Shown one piece after another: positions 1 to 7,943 of a stretch of DNA of 64,000 nucleotides. This DNA is from Argonema antarcticum A004/B2 (lineage in GTDB: Bacteria; Cyanobacteriota; Cyanobacteriia; Cyanobacteriales; Aerosakkonemataceae), in contig NZ_JAIQZN010000010.1 of assembly GCF_023333585.1 (NCBI RefSeq), positions 5,995 to 69,994 on the forward strand, given 5' to 3'. Below the pieces are notes generated by a model. It was given only the letters and a program-made list of their open reading frames with translations. It searched no databases and was not told the DNA's origin. Each line of letters opens with the position of its first letter. The first letter of the stretch is position 1. The position numbers and the translations under genes are program-made.

Positions 1-43
1 TCAGCGCTATCTTAAAGAGCGCTGAAGCGCAACAACATACCTG
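1..43. repeat. Right half of a long-hairpin repeat, cut by the window edge
   Basis: The first 43 bases match the 3' half of the perfect-looking hairpin at 61987-62039: AAAGAGCGCT, then AAGCGCAACAAC, then a TACCTG end, with two differences. The left arm lies largely outside the window. No gene is visible in positions 1-104. Confidence 0.7.
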
Positions 44-104
44 AAAATTTTTATTATGGGCGATCGCAATCCTCTTTCTTCTTTGCAAGATTCCACGATC
101 GACA

Positions 105-1592
105 TTAGGATAAGTGAAATAGCTTCGCCACGCTAGGCTTAGTCACTTTCCCCATCGCGTTGCGCGGTAGTTCTTCAACAGCCAGAATTTGGGTGGGAAC
201 TTTGTAGGTAGCCAGTCTTTCTTTTGCCCAAATTCTGAGAATTTCCAAAGTCAAATAAGTTCCCGATTTCAATACCAAAGCTGCACAAACTCTCTCACCC
301 CATTCTAGATCGGCAACCCCAACAACTGCACAGTCCTGAATATCTGGATGAGTTCGCAGCACTTCCTCAATTTCCAAAGCCGAAACTTTATAACCTCCAG
401 TTTTGATGATATCCACGCTAATTCGACCCAGGATACGGTAATTATCATTTTCAACGACTGCGAAATCGCCGGTGCAAAACCAACCGTCGCGGAAAGCTTT
501 TACTGTTGCTTCCGGTTTTTGCCAATATTCCAGAAAAACTCCTGGCCCTTTGACTTGTATTTCTCCTGGCGTTCCCGGAGAAACTAAATCGCCATTTTCA
601 TCCACTAATCTAACTTCAACTTGAGGTAAGGGTTTGCCAACATATCCCGCGAATCTTTCACCATGTAAAGAGTTAGATAAAGCCATACCAATTTCCGTCA
701 TACCATAGCGTTCGAGCAGAAAATGACCGCTGATACTTTGCCATTTTTCTAATACTTGGACGGGTAAAGCTGCGGAGCCTGAAACCATCAGACGCATTTT
801 AGCACAGCCATCGGATATCCTTTTTTGGCGTTCGCTATCTGCGGCTTCCCAAGCTGCAATCAGCTTGACATAAATCGTCGGTACAGCCATAAATAGGGTT
901 AAGTCACCACGAATCATGCGATCGCAAACTATTTGAGCATCAAATTTAGGTAATATATGGCACTCAGCACCACTCCACAAGGCGCAAGTTAGCACATTAA
1001 TAATCCCATGAATGTGGTGAAGCGGCAGGACGTGCAAAATGCGATCGTCTGATGTCCATCCCCAAGCGGAAACCAAGCTAGTCACTTGAGCTTGAATATT
1101 GTGATGTGTGGTAACTACACCCTTGGGTTTACCAGTTGTGCCGCTAGTATAAAGGATTAAGGCTCGTCTGGCGATATCAATTTCTGGGAGTAAACCAACT
1201 TCAGGGAGAGTTTCCGAAGTGAGGATAAATCGCAAATTTCGCTCTTTTGCGATCGGACCCAATAAAGCCTCGAAATCTGGATGAGCAATGATAATTGATG
1301 CGCCTGAGTCTGCAATTACATAGTCTAACTCAGGTTTTGGATGCCCTACACACAAAGGTACCGCCACCCCACCCGCACGCCAAATCCCCCATTGTGTAGC
1401 GACATACTGAAATCCCGAAGGAATGAGAAAAGCAACTCGCTGCTCTTGTAAATCTTCTATATTATCCAGAAGTTTGGTAGCAATTTGAGCAGAACTTTGG
1501 AGCAAATTATGATATGTAAATGCTCCTTCAGTGGCGACAATGGCGATTTTGTTTTGGTTTTGGTTAGCGCGATCGATCGGTGGTAGATTCAC
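105..1592 (-). CDS. AMP-forming acyl-CoA synthetase, malonyl-CoA synthetase-like (MatB/ACSF3 type)
   Basis: A 495-aa member of the ANL superfamily, which activates a carboxylic acid as an acyl-AMP and then transfers it to CoA. Visible motifs are the P-loop TSGTTGKPKG (about residues 149-158), the YGMTE adenine-binding motif (about 305), the TGD of WFCTGDF, the hinge region DIIKTGGYK, and the C-terminal catalytic Lys in NAMGKVTKP (Lys482). The GRISVDIIKTGGYKVSALEIEE stretch is more like malonyl-CoA synthetase and ACSF3 than long-chain fatty-acid ligases, so malonate or methylmalonate is the inferred substrate. The start is GTG at 1592, with AAGGTG about 7 nt upstream; no ATG fits better. The family is certain, the substrate is inferred. 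No obvious operon partner: the next gene upstream on this strand is an unrelated protease-like gene. Confidence 0.9.
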   Translation of the reverse strand: MNLPPIDRANQNQNKIAIVATEGAFTYHNLLQSSAQIATKLLDNIEDLQEQRVAFLIPSGFQYVATQWGIWRAGGVAVPLCVGHPKPELDYVIADSGASIIIAHPDFEALLGPIAKERNLRFILTSETLPEVGLLPEIDIARRALILYTSGTTGKPKGVVTTHHNIQAQVTSLVSAWGWTSDDRILHVLPLHHIHGIINVLTCALWSGAECHILPKFDAQIVCDRMIRGDLTLFMAVPTIYVKLIAAWEAADSERQKRISDGCAKMRLMVSGSAALPVQVLEKWQSISGHFLLERYGMTEIGMALSNSLHGERFAGYVGKPLPQVEVRLVDENGDLVSPGTPGEIQVKGPGVFLEYWQKPEATVKAFRDGWFCTGDFAVVENDNYRILGRISVDIIKTGGYKVSALEIEEVLRTHPDIQDCAVVGVADLEWGERVCAALVLKSGTYLTLEILRIWAKERLATYKVPTQILAVEELPRNAMGKVTKPSVAKLFHLS

Positions 1593-1610
1593 GTTATTTC
1601 ACCTTATGAT

Positions 1611-2525
1611 TTACACACCTATCTCTTTTAGAAGATGCAAGATAGAAGTTGAACGGGTCATATAGGAAAGTCCAGAATGCTGCTGAAACATTCGTGGTAC
1701 AGATGTCGGTTCCCAGAAATGACCAGACATGATTCCTGCAAGAAGTGCAGGCCGCCAAGTTGGATCATCAATATCCCCACCAGGACGAAATCCTCTCGCT
1801 GCTAAGAAAACTGGGCTACCGCTTGAACCAGAAAATGACAATCCTGATACAAGAATTACATCACAAGTCTTTATTTCGTCGTTAGTGAACGATATCTGTG
1901 GCAGAGAAGCTACCGTACATTGACGAGCTATTGGAAGCTTCCATTTCTCATCCCACCAGTGCCTGCCATCACTACCAGGAAAGCCAACAAAGAAGGCAGT
2001 TTCCATAGGGCCAATAATTAGATTATTGAAAAACATTGTCTCGCTAATGAGATCTTCCGCCTTAAGAATTCCTCTATTCGGGTCGGAAGGAGTTTGCTTG
2101 GAAAATTTTGGTTCAACGAGGATGGAACAGTCAGCGATTGAGGAAGAAAACAAACAATCTTTTATGTTATCTATGATAAAAAATTCTGTATATTCTGTTG
2201 GTAGACCTGACTCGTAATGCCGTAATTCTATGGAAAGTTCATGGAGCCGAAGTGCAGGCTTATCGGGAAATTTTATAGACGGATCAACATTATGTTTGTT
2301 AGTAACAAAGATACTTTTATCTTGGCTGTAAGTTAGCCAAAAACCAGTGCCATAACCCCTTTTTAAGTTCCCAAGATCATCTGCAAAAGTTGTGTGAACA
2401 CGATGTATCATCCAAAAGATATTCGAGTTAAGACCGAGCATACTATAGACCTTTGAAACTAGACCTAGCAACCTAAGCATATATTGTGCCGCAAGTGCGG
2501 TACAGTACATTGATGAGATTACCAC
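1611..2525 (-). CDS. Trypsin-like serine peptidase domain protein
   Basis: A protein of up to 304 aa with a chymotrypsin-fold triad readable by eye: His78 in FVTNKHN, Asp132 in IADCSIL, and Ser237 in SGSSGSPVF. FFVGFPGSD and the late GSPVF block are typical of bacterial trypsin-like peptidases. The N-terminal 40 residues look non-conserved and hydrophobic-patchy; a later ATG (residue 30 or 39) may be the true start because no clear Shine-Dalgarno supports the first one. There is no PDZ domain, so it is not DegP/HtrA-like. Some relatives of this type sit in defence or stress contexts, but here nothing links it to a partner. Substrate unknown. Confidence 0.75.
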   Translation of the reverse strand: MVISSMYCTALAAQYMLRLLGLVSKVYSMLGLNSNIFWMIHRVHTTFADDLGNLKRGYGTGFWLTYSQDKSIFVTNKHNVDPSIKFPDKPALRLHELSIELRHYESGLPTEYTEFFIIDNIKDCLFSSSIADCSILVEPKFSKQTPSDPNRGILKAEDLISETMFFNNLIIGPMETAFFVGFPGSDGRHWWDEKWKLPIARQCTVASLPQISFTNDEIKTCDVILVSGLSFSGSSGSPVFLAARGFRPGGDIDDPTWRPALLAGIMSGHFWEPTSVPRMFQQHSGLSYMTRSTSILHLLKEIGV

Positions 2526-2621
2526 AAAAGTTGCAAATGTATCAACCTCTACCTACACCACTCAACCTGCAAAATCCCGATCTTAACAATTTCCATAGCC
2601 CAATCGTATATTTTGCCGTTT

Positions 2622-2692
2622 GATTGCCACAATCAGCTTCTTGAACAGTCGGGTGTAACGATTTGTTAAACCGTCGCTTTGGCGGTAACGAC
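2622..2692 (-). pseudogene. Relic of an antitoxin C-terminal end, related to the gene at 3093-3275
   Basis: About 71 bp that align without gaps to 3074-3144. Read on the minus strand in one frame it gives SLPPKRRFNKSLHPTV, against VTLPPKKKSNKSLHPTA at the end of the 3093-3275 gene. The match continues past that gene's stop into GATTGCCACAAT versus GATCGCCACAAT. It begins right after the stop of the UPF0175 gene, with no start codon or body. It is therefore best read as the tail of a second copy of the same small gene, the rest having been lost or replaced by the UPF0175 gene. Confidence 0.6.
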
Positions 2693-2693
2693 A

Positions 2694-2966
2694 CTACTTG
2701 TCTTCCGCTTTCAGCTTGCTTCTTCCGCTAATCTGCAAACATCGCATATAAGTCATAATTAAGTCCTCAACATCGTAGGAGTAGATTGGAATATTTTGCT
2801 GCTTCAAGAGTTCACGAAAAGAATTAGGGTGCATATCCGCTAGTTGGCTAGCATAGCCCAAGGTTAATCGACCTGTCTGGAACATATATATTGCTATTTC
2901 TTGGCGAAACTTGCTTGGGGTCAACTGAGATGCTTGTAGGATTTCGTCTGAAATGATGATACTCAT
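2694..2966 (-). CDS. UPF0175 family antitoxin-like protein
   Basis: A 90-aa protein with the UPF0175 pattern: an N-terminal strand (MSIIISDEIL), then helices with FRQEIAIYMFQTGRLTLGYA and ASQLADMHPNSFRELL, a winged-helix-like DNA-binding segment, and YDVEDL near the end. UPF0175 proteins are usually the antitoxin half of a module with a DUF3368 PIN-like toxin; no such toxin follows here, so this copy appears orphaned. The ATG at 2966 is preferred over the TTG two codons upstream; GAGG lies 10 nt before it. It sits next to a relic antitoxin tail and a complete PIN toxin pair, so the area is a small toxin-antitoxin patch. Confidence 0.8.
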   Translation of the reverse strand: MSIIISDEILQASQLTPSKFRQEIAIYMFQTGRLTLGYASQLADMHPNSFRELLKQQNIPIYSYDVEDLIMTYMRCLQISGRSKLKAEDK

Positions 2967-3044
2967 CGCCAAATTACCTCACTTTCTCGATTATCTTAAT
3001 CAATAGCAACATCTAGTCAATAATATCAACTGAGCGATCGCTCT

Positions 3045-3090
3045 ATCACCATTATCAATAAATACCATAGAGCGATCGCCACAATAAGCT
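3045..3090. repeat. 46-bp direct repeat, copy 1
   Basis: Positions 3045-3090 and 3800-3845 are identical over 46 bp (start ATCACCATTATC, end ACAATAAGCT, with an internal AGCGATCGC). The two copies bracket the PIN toxin pair with a 755-bp offset. Outside the 46 bp the sequences diverge at once. Confidence 0.9.
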
Positions 3091-3092
3091 TT

Positions 3093-3275
3093 TTAGGCGG
3101 TCGGGTGCAGCGATTTGTTAGACTTCTTCTTCGGAGGTAAAGTTACTGACTCCCTACCACTTTCCGCTTCTCTCTTGCGCCAGTCTGCAAACATAGCAGC
3201 TACATCATAATTAAATGATTTAGCATGAGCTTCCCGAAATTGATAAATTTCCTCTAGAATTTCATTTGTCAACAT
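3093..3275 (-). CDS. Small antitoxin-like protein, partner of the PIN toxin
   Basis: A 60-aa protein starting MLTNEILEEIYQFREAHAKSF, then MFADWRKREAESGR, ending in a basic tail KKKSNKSLHPTA. It begins 3 nt after the stop of the PIN gene and is certainly co-transcribed with it. Small charged partners of this kind accompany cyanobacterial VapC-like toxins and act as antitoxins; that role is inferred from position, not from a recognised DNA-binding fold. The order is toxin first, antitoxin second, the reverse of most VapBC operons. The last eight residues and the stop codon lie in a sequence that is also repeated at 2622-2692, so the C-terminus may have been supplied by a repeat. Confidence 0.7.
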   Translation of the reverse strand: MLTNEILEEIYQFREAHAKSFNYDVAAMFADWRKREAESGRESVTLPPKKKSNKSLHPTA

Positions 3276-3278
3276 TTC

Positions 3279-3752
3279 CTATTCTCCCATTAATTCATAA
3301 GGTGTGCAAATCGTTGGTAGCTCGTACCCAAAGTCAGCGCAAATCTGTGTAAGCTTTTTCTGAATCTGGGCATTTGCTATGTGCTTACAATTCCACGTTA
3401 GAAGATAATCCATACCGTGGATAGTAGCTATGGCAATATGTGCTGCATCATTAGCAGCTTTATCTGGAAGGTTACTTCTTGCTAAAAATTGAATCACCAG
3501 ATCTTGAGCCGCCTCACTCGGCTTCAGCAATTCCATATCCTGCAAGATTTCAAGCCGATTGGCAGCTATCTCTGCGTCGCCCAAGGCTGCTTCATCTAAA
3601 ACAAGTTGCGAGATGTATAGATCGAAAGCTCCGCGATAATTTTCCCACCAGTCTCGCGTTACCTCAATGTTGGCAGCAAGAATCATATTTTTAGTCGATC
3701 TGGCTGTCAAGTAGCCAAAAATACTGGTTTCAATGTAGATGGTTTCACTCAT
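3279..3752 (-). CDS. PIN-domain (VapC-family) toxin
   Basis: A 157-aa PIN-fold protein, expected to be a Mg-dependent RNase. The acidic cluster is visible: Glu8 in the YIETSIFGYLT strand, in the place where most VapC proteins carry DTN; Asp/Glu of QLVLDEAALGD; Asp in AANDAAHIAIA; and the TWNCKHIAN segment with an Asn in the last position. This subfamily with ETS instead of DTN is common in cyanobacteria. It starts with ATG at 3752 and precedes its presumed antitoxin by 3 nt. The pair is flanked by 46-bp direct repeats, which suggests it moved or was duplicated as a unit. Confidence 0.85.
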   Translation of the reverse strand: MSETIYIETSIFGYLTARSTKNMILAANIEVTRDWWENYRGAFDLYISQLVLDEAALGDAEIAANRLEILQDMELLKPSEAAQDLVIQFLARSNLPDKAANDAAHIAIATIHGMDYLLTWNCKHIANAQIQKKLTQICADFGYELPTICTPYELMGE

Positions 3753-3799
3753 GCAAGATAAAACTGTTAACTTCTCTATTTTATCCTAGCGATCGCACC

Positions 3800-3845
3800 A
3801 TCACCATTATCAATAAATACCATAGAGCGATCGCCACAATAAGCT
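3800..3845. repeat. 46-bp direct repeat, copy 2
   Basis: Identical to 3045-3090. It lies just upstream of the PIN toxin gene and downstream (in genome order) ends 35 bp before the stop of the CBM20/SGNH gene. The following GTTCAA resembles the sequence after the related stretch at 2630-2645. Confidence 0.9.
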
Positions 3846-3880
3846 GTTCAAATTCCACTCTATCAAATTATGGGTAAACC

Positions 3881-6148
3881 TCACTCTTGAGGTTCATCCT
3901 TCGGGGGATTAGGCGGACACCAAAACAGGTTTTTGCTAGACACCTCAAGGGATTCGAGAATAGAACGCATGATATCTGTGCAGTGCATCCAATATCCCAA
4001 ATCCTCGTACATCCGATCGGGATTGAACTCCACATTATAATGTCGCACGTTGGGAAGTCCTAAAAATTCCTGAGAAGATTGCGGAGAAATTAGCAGAAGG
4101 TGGAATGGCTTCCCCTGACATTTTGATTCCAACTTGTTTAGCAAATCTATAACATAACCGCGCTCGGTAACACCTGTGCGAACAAACAGCACCTTGTCGC
4201 ACTTTCTTAGCGTATACCAGAAACGTTTCGATCGGGCCGTGTAACGAACGCGCATTCGTTCATATACAGGAAACATATTGTTTACTGGATCGTCTGTATC
4301 CTCAACTTCATGCGCGAAAGATAGCCCCGTCCACTTACTGTGGTATATTCTCCTTTCGTCATGATTGTAGTGCAACAGGTGGGGGTTCCACATATCGTTA
4401 AAACCAGTCTCGATCGTATCAGCGACATCGCCAAGATTAGTAGATCGAGTCAGATCGAAAGGAAAGGCTGGCCCATCATATTCCATTTTGTATAAAAGCA
4501 TCCGAACAGCACAACGATCGCCCAAAGGAAGAATCGCCACTCGGTTAATGTCTGATAATTTACACTTGTATTGGAAAAATACTGAAGACTTAGGCGGCAC
4601 TTTGACTCGGCTTTCCAGTCCGTCCTTGCCAATCATCATAGTGCGAAACGGCGCGTCGGGATAAAGCGGATCTTCATAAACACCCGATGGCATTTCTTTG
4701 AGGGCGCTGCCTACCTCTTTCCACATAGGATGGATATTATATTCCTGGTCTGATTCGTTGATAACGCGCAGGAGGAAATCGCTTTCCTTGAGAAGTCCCA
4801 GATGCCCATCGTAGAATAAAGTTTGCGAAACTGTTGGCGAAAAGAAATGATTGGCGGCGAGATATTCCAGGTCAGCCGCTGGGGGGATATTCACCATAGT
4901 TTCGATCCTGCCATCCTCTCGCACCCAAAAGAAGGGGAGGCTATTTGATTGGATATTCTTAGCAATGTAAATACCGGGTATTAATCGAGCTTTGCTTTGA
5001 ATAATTGCTTGCAGTTCTTCCCAATAAGCAGCGATTGTGTAGGTATGTTTTGATGTATTAATAACCCGAAAACTCTTCTCTTCTGGAGAGACAAAGATGT
5101 GGAAACCCCAGTTATCGCGGTAAATTGGTACTTCCTGCTTATGTTGTGGAAGTTGTTTTTCTTTGTTAAATTTGTCTTTGCTTACATCAAAGAGGCTGAT
5201 GTCGATCGCTTCGTACATCAAACGGTGACCCGCCATGTTAGGATGAGCCGGGTCGGACGACGTACCCGGTTTCCAACGCCCCGTCCCATCATCCACAGCA
5301 TCAAGCCAATTCAGCACAAAAGGGCCCCAACTTAGCATCCGGTTGTGGGTATCTCGCAACAGCCAATTATGTTCAGACCTATAATCCCCATTCGGGTATA
5401 CTGCTCCTAGAATTGGCATAGCTCCCAATTCCTTCGTCATTTTCACCAGTTGCTGCAATCCGCTTTCAAAACGCCGTTGCACCGCCCGTCGTTGGTGAGG
5501 GGGACAATAAGCCAGCCCCTCGTTACCCAGAGAGAGGGCAATAATAACGATATCCGGTTGTTCTGGCGCGACTACCAGGGGAAACCTGTCAATTGTGGTG
5601 CTGACATTTGCACCGACTTCGGATACATTCACCAGTATGTGTCCGTATTTTTGATGCAATGCTTGCTCCAGATGCCACGCCCAGCCCCGCAACAACCATG
5701 AATTGCATCCTACAGCTACAGAACTGCCGATGACCGCGATTTTCAGACCCCGATCTCCTTTGGTGAGTGGCTTTTGGGCTGTAGGCTCCTTAAAATATCC
5801 ATAGGGAGAAGGCTGCGCTTCACCGAACCAGTTATCTTCCACAATTATGGTGGATGAATGGTGGTCAGATTCGATCGGTATCCAACGGTTCGCTGTTAAA
5901 GTTTCCCATTTAACGCTACCATCTGCCCGGAGGATCGCGTACTTGTATTCGATGTTTTGGGGAACGGGTGATTCCAACGACGAAGAAACATTAATTTCAA
6001 TGTCTGTCCACCATAAAGGGTAGCACTCGCCACTACTGCATAAATTTACGCACTTGGTTACGTCCCACATTCCTAACTCAGGAGTCGAACCGACGAGTCC
6101 GATGAATTCTCCCTTTTGCGTGTGCGCCCTTACCTGGAACCGATACAT
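3881..6148 (-). CDS. CBM20 / SGNH-hydrolase / DUF1796 multidomain protein
   Basis: A 755-aa fusion. Residues 1-110 look like a CBM20 starch-binding domain (FQVRAHTQKGEFIGLVGSTPELGMWD, with the VGS-PELG-WD signature in it). Residues 135-330 form an SGNH/GDSL-like hydrolase: IAVIGSSVAVG (Ser142/143), ALSLGNEG (Gly208, Asn209) and SSDPAHPN (Asp-x-x-His). Residues 345-530 hold two similar beta-rich repeats, each with RVIN-S-Y-I-W-E and G-IY/VY spacing. Residues 535-755 match DUF1796, a putative papain-like cysteine peptidase domain (LGDRCAVRMLL, then FPFDLT). No signal peptide is visible, so it is probably cytoplasmic. A role in glycan or polysaccharide modification is a guess. Start ATG at 6148. 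No operon partner is evident. Confidence 0.8.
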   Translation of the reverse strand: MYRFQVRAHTQKGEFIGLVGSTPELGMWDVTKCVNLCSSGECYPLWWTDIEINVSSSLESPVPQNIEYKYAILRADGSVKWETLTANRWIPIESDHHSSTIIVEDNWFGEAQPSPYGYFKEPTAQKPLTKGDRGLKIAVIGSSVAVGCNSWLLRGWAWHLEQALHQKYGHILVNVSEVGANVSTTIDRFPLVVAPEQPDIVIIALSLGNEGLAYCPPHQRRAVQRRFESGLQQLVKMTKELGAMPILGAVYPNGDYRSEHNWLLRDTHNRMLSWGPFVLNWLDAVDDGTGRWKPGTSSDPAHPNMAGHRLMYEAIDISLFDVSKDKFNKEKQLPQHKQEVPIYRDNWGFHIFVSPEEKSFRVINTSKHTYTIAAYWEELQAIIQSKARLIPGIYIAKNIQSNSLPFFWVREDGRIETMVNIPPAADLEYLAANHFFSPTVSQTLFYDGHLGLLKESDFLLRVINESDQEYNIHPMWKEVGSALKEMPSGVYEDPLYPDAPFRTMMIGKDGLESRVKVPPKSSVFFQYKCKLSDINRVAILPLGDRCAVRMLLYKMEYDGPAFPFDLTRSTNLGDVADTIETGFNDMWNPHLLHYNHDERRIYHSKWTGLSFAHEVEDTDDPVNNMFPVYERMRVRYTARSKRFWYTLRKCDKVLFVRTGVTERGYVIDLLNKLESKCQGKPFHLLLISPQSSQEFLGLPNVRHYNVEFNPDRMYEDLGYWMHCTDIMRSILESLEVSSKNLFWCPPNPPKDEPQE

Positions 6149-6378
6149 AAATTATGTCTCTTCTGGATGCCAGCTTTTGCTGCGTAGCAGCTTATCACTT
6201 GTAATCCTCAAGGTCTGTCTTCGAGATCACTTTAAGCGGGAATTTATCGTTTTTCCGTTTCTGGTATAGCCACAGTCAGATATGTTAGGAAAGTATTGAC
6301 CGCTCAAACCAAGAAAAGGACTGTGTTTGCACTCCCCACTCCCCACTCAGGACTCAGTATCTCACCAACCAATAAATT

Positions 6379-6987
6379 ATGATAAGTCCAAACTCAAAAC
6401 CTTCTGTTGTTGCTGTTATCCTAGCTGGTGGTAAAAGTTCTCGCATGGGAGAGGATAAGGCTCTTATTCTTTGGGATGGTACACCTCTTTTGGAAAAAGT
6501 ATGTAAAGTGGCAGATGAGTGTTGTCAACAGGTTTATATTCTCACTCCCTGGCCCGATCGCTATTTATCTATTGTTAAAAAAGAGTATACATTTTTATTA
6601 GAGTCTAACCCAGGTCAGGGGCCTCTAGTTGGCTTGGCTGAGGGACTGGCTCAAATCTCTGCTGATTGGGTGTTACTCTTAGCCTGCGATTTACCTTTAC
6701 TGGACTCCATTATTATCGAGAGTTGGGTAAGTCAGTTAACTCAATTACCTAGTGATGTTTTCGCTTTTGTACCGAAGCAGGATCGACTTTGGCAACCTTT
6801 GTGCGGTTTTTATCGGCGGGAAGCTTTACCAGAGTTGCAGCACTTTATCGATCGAGGTGGGCGATCGTTTCAAACTTGGCTGGAACAAGTGGCTGTCCAG
6901 GTTATTCCAGTGGATCGGCAGTGTAGTGATATGCTGTGGAATTGCAATACACCTAACGATCTGCTAGCTAGTAGGGGCGAAGCATGA
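6379..6987 (+). CDS. mobA: Molybdenum cofactor guanylyltransferase
   Basis: A 202-aa nucleotidyltransferase that couples GTP to molybdopterin to form the guanine dinucleotide cofactor. The nucleotide-binding signature LAGGKSSRMGEDKALI occupies residues 15-30, and LLLACDLPLL carries the metal-binding Asp of this fold. The GQGPLVGLAEGL and PLCGFYRREALP blocks agree with MobA. Length is normal. The last codons and the stop (ASRGEA then TGA) are encoded within the left arm of the inverted-repeat element at 6969-7045, so the native C-terminus may have been altered by it. No other molybdenum gene lies nearby. Confidence 0.9.
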   Translation: MISPNSKPSVVAVILAGGKSSRMGEDKALILWDGTPLLEKVCKVADECCQQVYILTPWPDRYLSIVKKEYTFLLESNPGQGPLVGLAEGLAQISADWVLLLACDLPLLDSIIIESWVSQLTQLPSDVFAFVPKQDRLWQPLCGFYRREALPELQHFIDRGGRSFQTWLEQVAVQVIPVDRQCSDMLWNCNTPNDLLASRGEA

Positions 6988-7045
6988 GGGCTATAACTTA
7001 TCGCTTTCTACCTAGATTTTCTGCCCTCATGCTTCGCCTCTACTA
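6969..7045. repeat. 77-bp inverted-repeat element overlapping the mobA stop
   Basis: Arms 6969-6991 and 7023-7045 are 23 bp and nearly perfect reverse complements (one mismatch), beginning TAGTAGGGGCGAAGCATG. The same GTAGGGGCGAAGCAT end recurs at 23750, so this is a dispersed palindromic family. It may also act as a transcript-end hairpin for mobA. Confidence 0.8.
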
Positions 7046-7209
7046 AATCGGTGTTATAGAAAATTTAAGTTCTTAAAAAATGCTCCCTACATCTACCCTT
7101 AGATAGAGCTAATTCTAAAGTAGGATATACCCCTAGTATGAACTTTGCAAGCTACAGGTTATAGTAAAATGTGATGTAAGTCACGTAAATTTTGTGTTCT
7201 CAAACACAA

Positions 7210-7338
7210 ATGGATAAAAAAAATACAAGTAAAGTCGTCATTTGGGCTACCATTGACCCCGAATGCGTTAAACAGAGAATTAGTAGAATAAATGACCGAA
7301 TTGAAGCGGTTTTGAAAAAGTACAAGTTTTTGCCTTAA
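7210..7338 (+). CDS. Possible 42-aa small protein
   Basis: An ATG at 7210 opens a 42-codon frame, MDKKNTSKVVIWATIDPECV to LKKYKFLP, ending TAA at 7336-7338. The composition is protein-like (a strand VVIWATI, then a charged amphipathic helix), and it lies in an otherwise gene-free gap between mobA and panD. No clear Shine-Dalgarno precedes it. I do not recognise the family. Coding status rests on the frame and composition only. Confidence 0.4.
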   Translation: MDKKNTSKVVIWATIDPECVKQRISRINDRIEAVLKKYKFLP

Positions 7339-7398
7339 ACCGGGCAAAAAACATTTCGTTATTCAAATTTCCATAAAAGTTTTTTGATCGATAAGTGT

Positions 7399-7815
7399 CT
7401 ACGTCAGGCTAACGTTAATAACCGGGTAACTGTCAAATCTGCTAGGGAGTTCATCGTAGCGAAGCACTTCTTGAAGGCTGTTTTTCTCGTCTACCAAGAC
7501 AACTGTGGGAGAGTGGTTTTTCAATTCTTCAGGGGTGAATTGCCCGTAAGTCATGATAATGATGCGATCGCCCTTCATCCCCAACCGCGCCGCTGCACCA
7601 TTGAGTTCGATCGCGCCTGACTGACGCGGTGCTGCGATCGCATAAGTAATAAACCTTTCTCCATTGGCAATATTCACAACCTGCACCTGTTCGTAGGGTA
7701 ATATCCCCGCAGCATCCAACAGAGTTTCGTCGATACTGATACTCCCCATGTAGTTGAGGTTGGATGTTGTGATGGTACAGCTGTGAATTTTGGCTAAAAG
7801 GAGCGATCGGTGCAT
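7399..7815 (-). CDS. panD: Aspartate 1-decarboxylase precursor
   Basis: A 138-aa pyruvoyl enzyme that makes beta-alanine from L-aspartate for pantothenate synthesis. It starts [16 protein letters not shown] and has the self-cleavage site Gly24-Ser25 in NYMGSISID; Ser25 becomes the pyruvoyl group. [16 protein letters not shown] and the late VVLVDEKN blocks are diagnostic. The start at 7815 places the cleavage site at exactly the usual position. The sequence just upstream (7816-7918) is full of short repeats, so promoter elements are not readable. Confidence 0.96.
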   Translation of the reverse strand: MHRSLLLAKIHSCTITTSNLNYMGSISIDETLLDAAGILPYEQVQVVNIANGERFITYAIAAPRQSGAIELNGAAARLGMKGDRIIIMTYGQFTPEELKNHSPTVVLVDEKNSLQEVLRYDELPSRFDSYPVINVSLT

Positions 7816-7821
7816 CGATTT

Positions 7822-7918
7822 TAGATTTTAGATTTTGGATTTTGGATTTGTCATTAGTCATTTGTCATTGGTTATTCGCAGAATTATACTAATGACTGAT
7901 GACTGATGACTAATGACA
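7822..7918. repeat. Short tandem repeats upstream of panD
   Basis: Two small arrays: ATTTTAGATTTTGGATTTTGG type runs, then repeated variants of ATTAGTCATTTGTCATT and GACTGATGACTGATGACTAATGAC. The heptamer-like units resemble the short tandemly repeated sequences known from filamentous cyanobacteria. They separate panD from ppa. Confidence 0.7.
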
Positions 7919-7943
7919 AAATAGCTAGTTCAGGTAAACCTTT

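Noticed and set aside
3100-3140. Full integron attC site
   Set aside because: Only one half-site like GTCTAAC...CACCCGACC is present; no complementary right half or integrase was seen.
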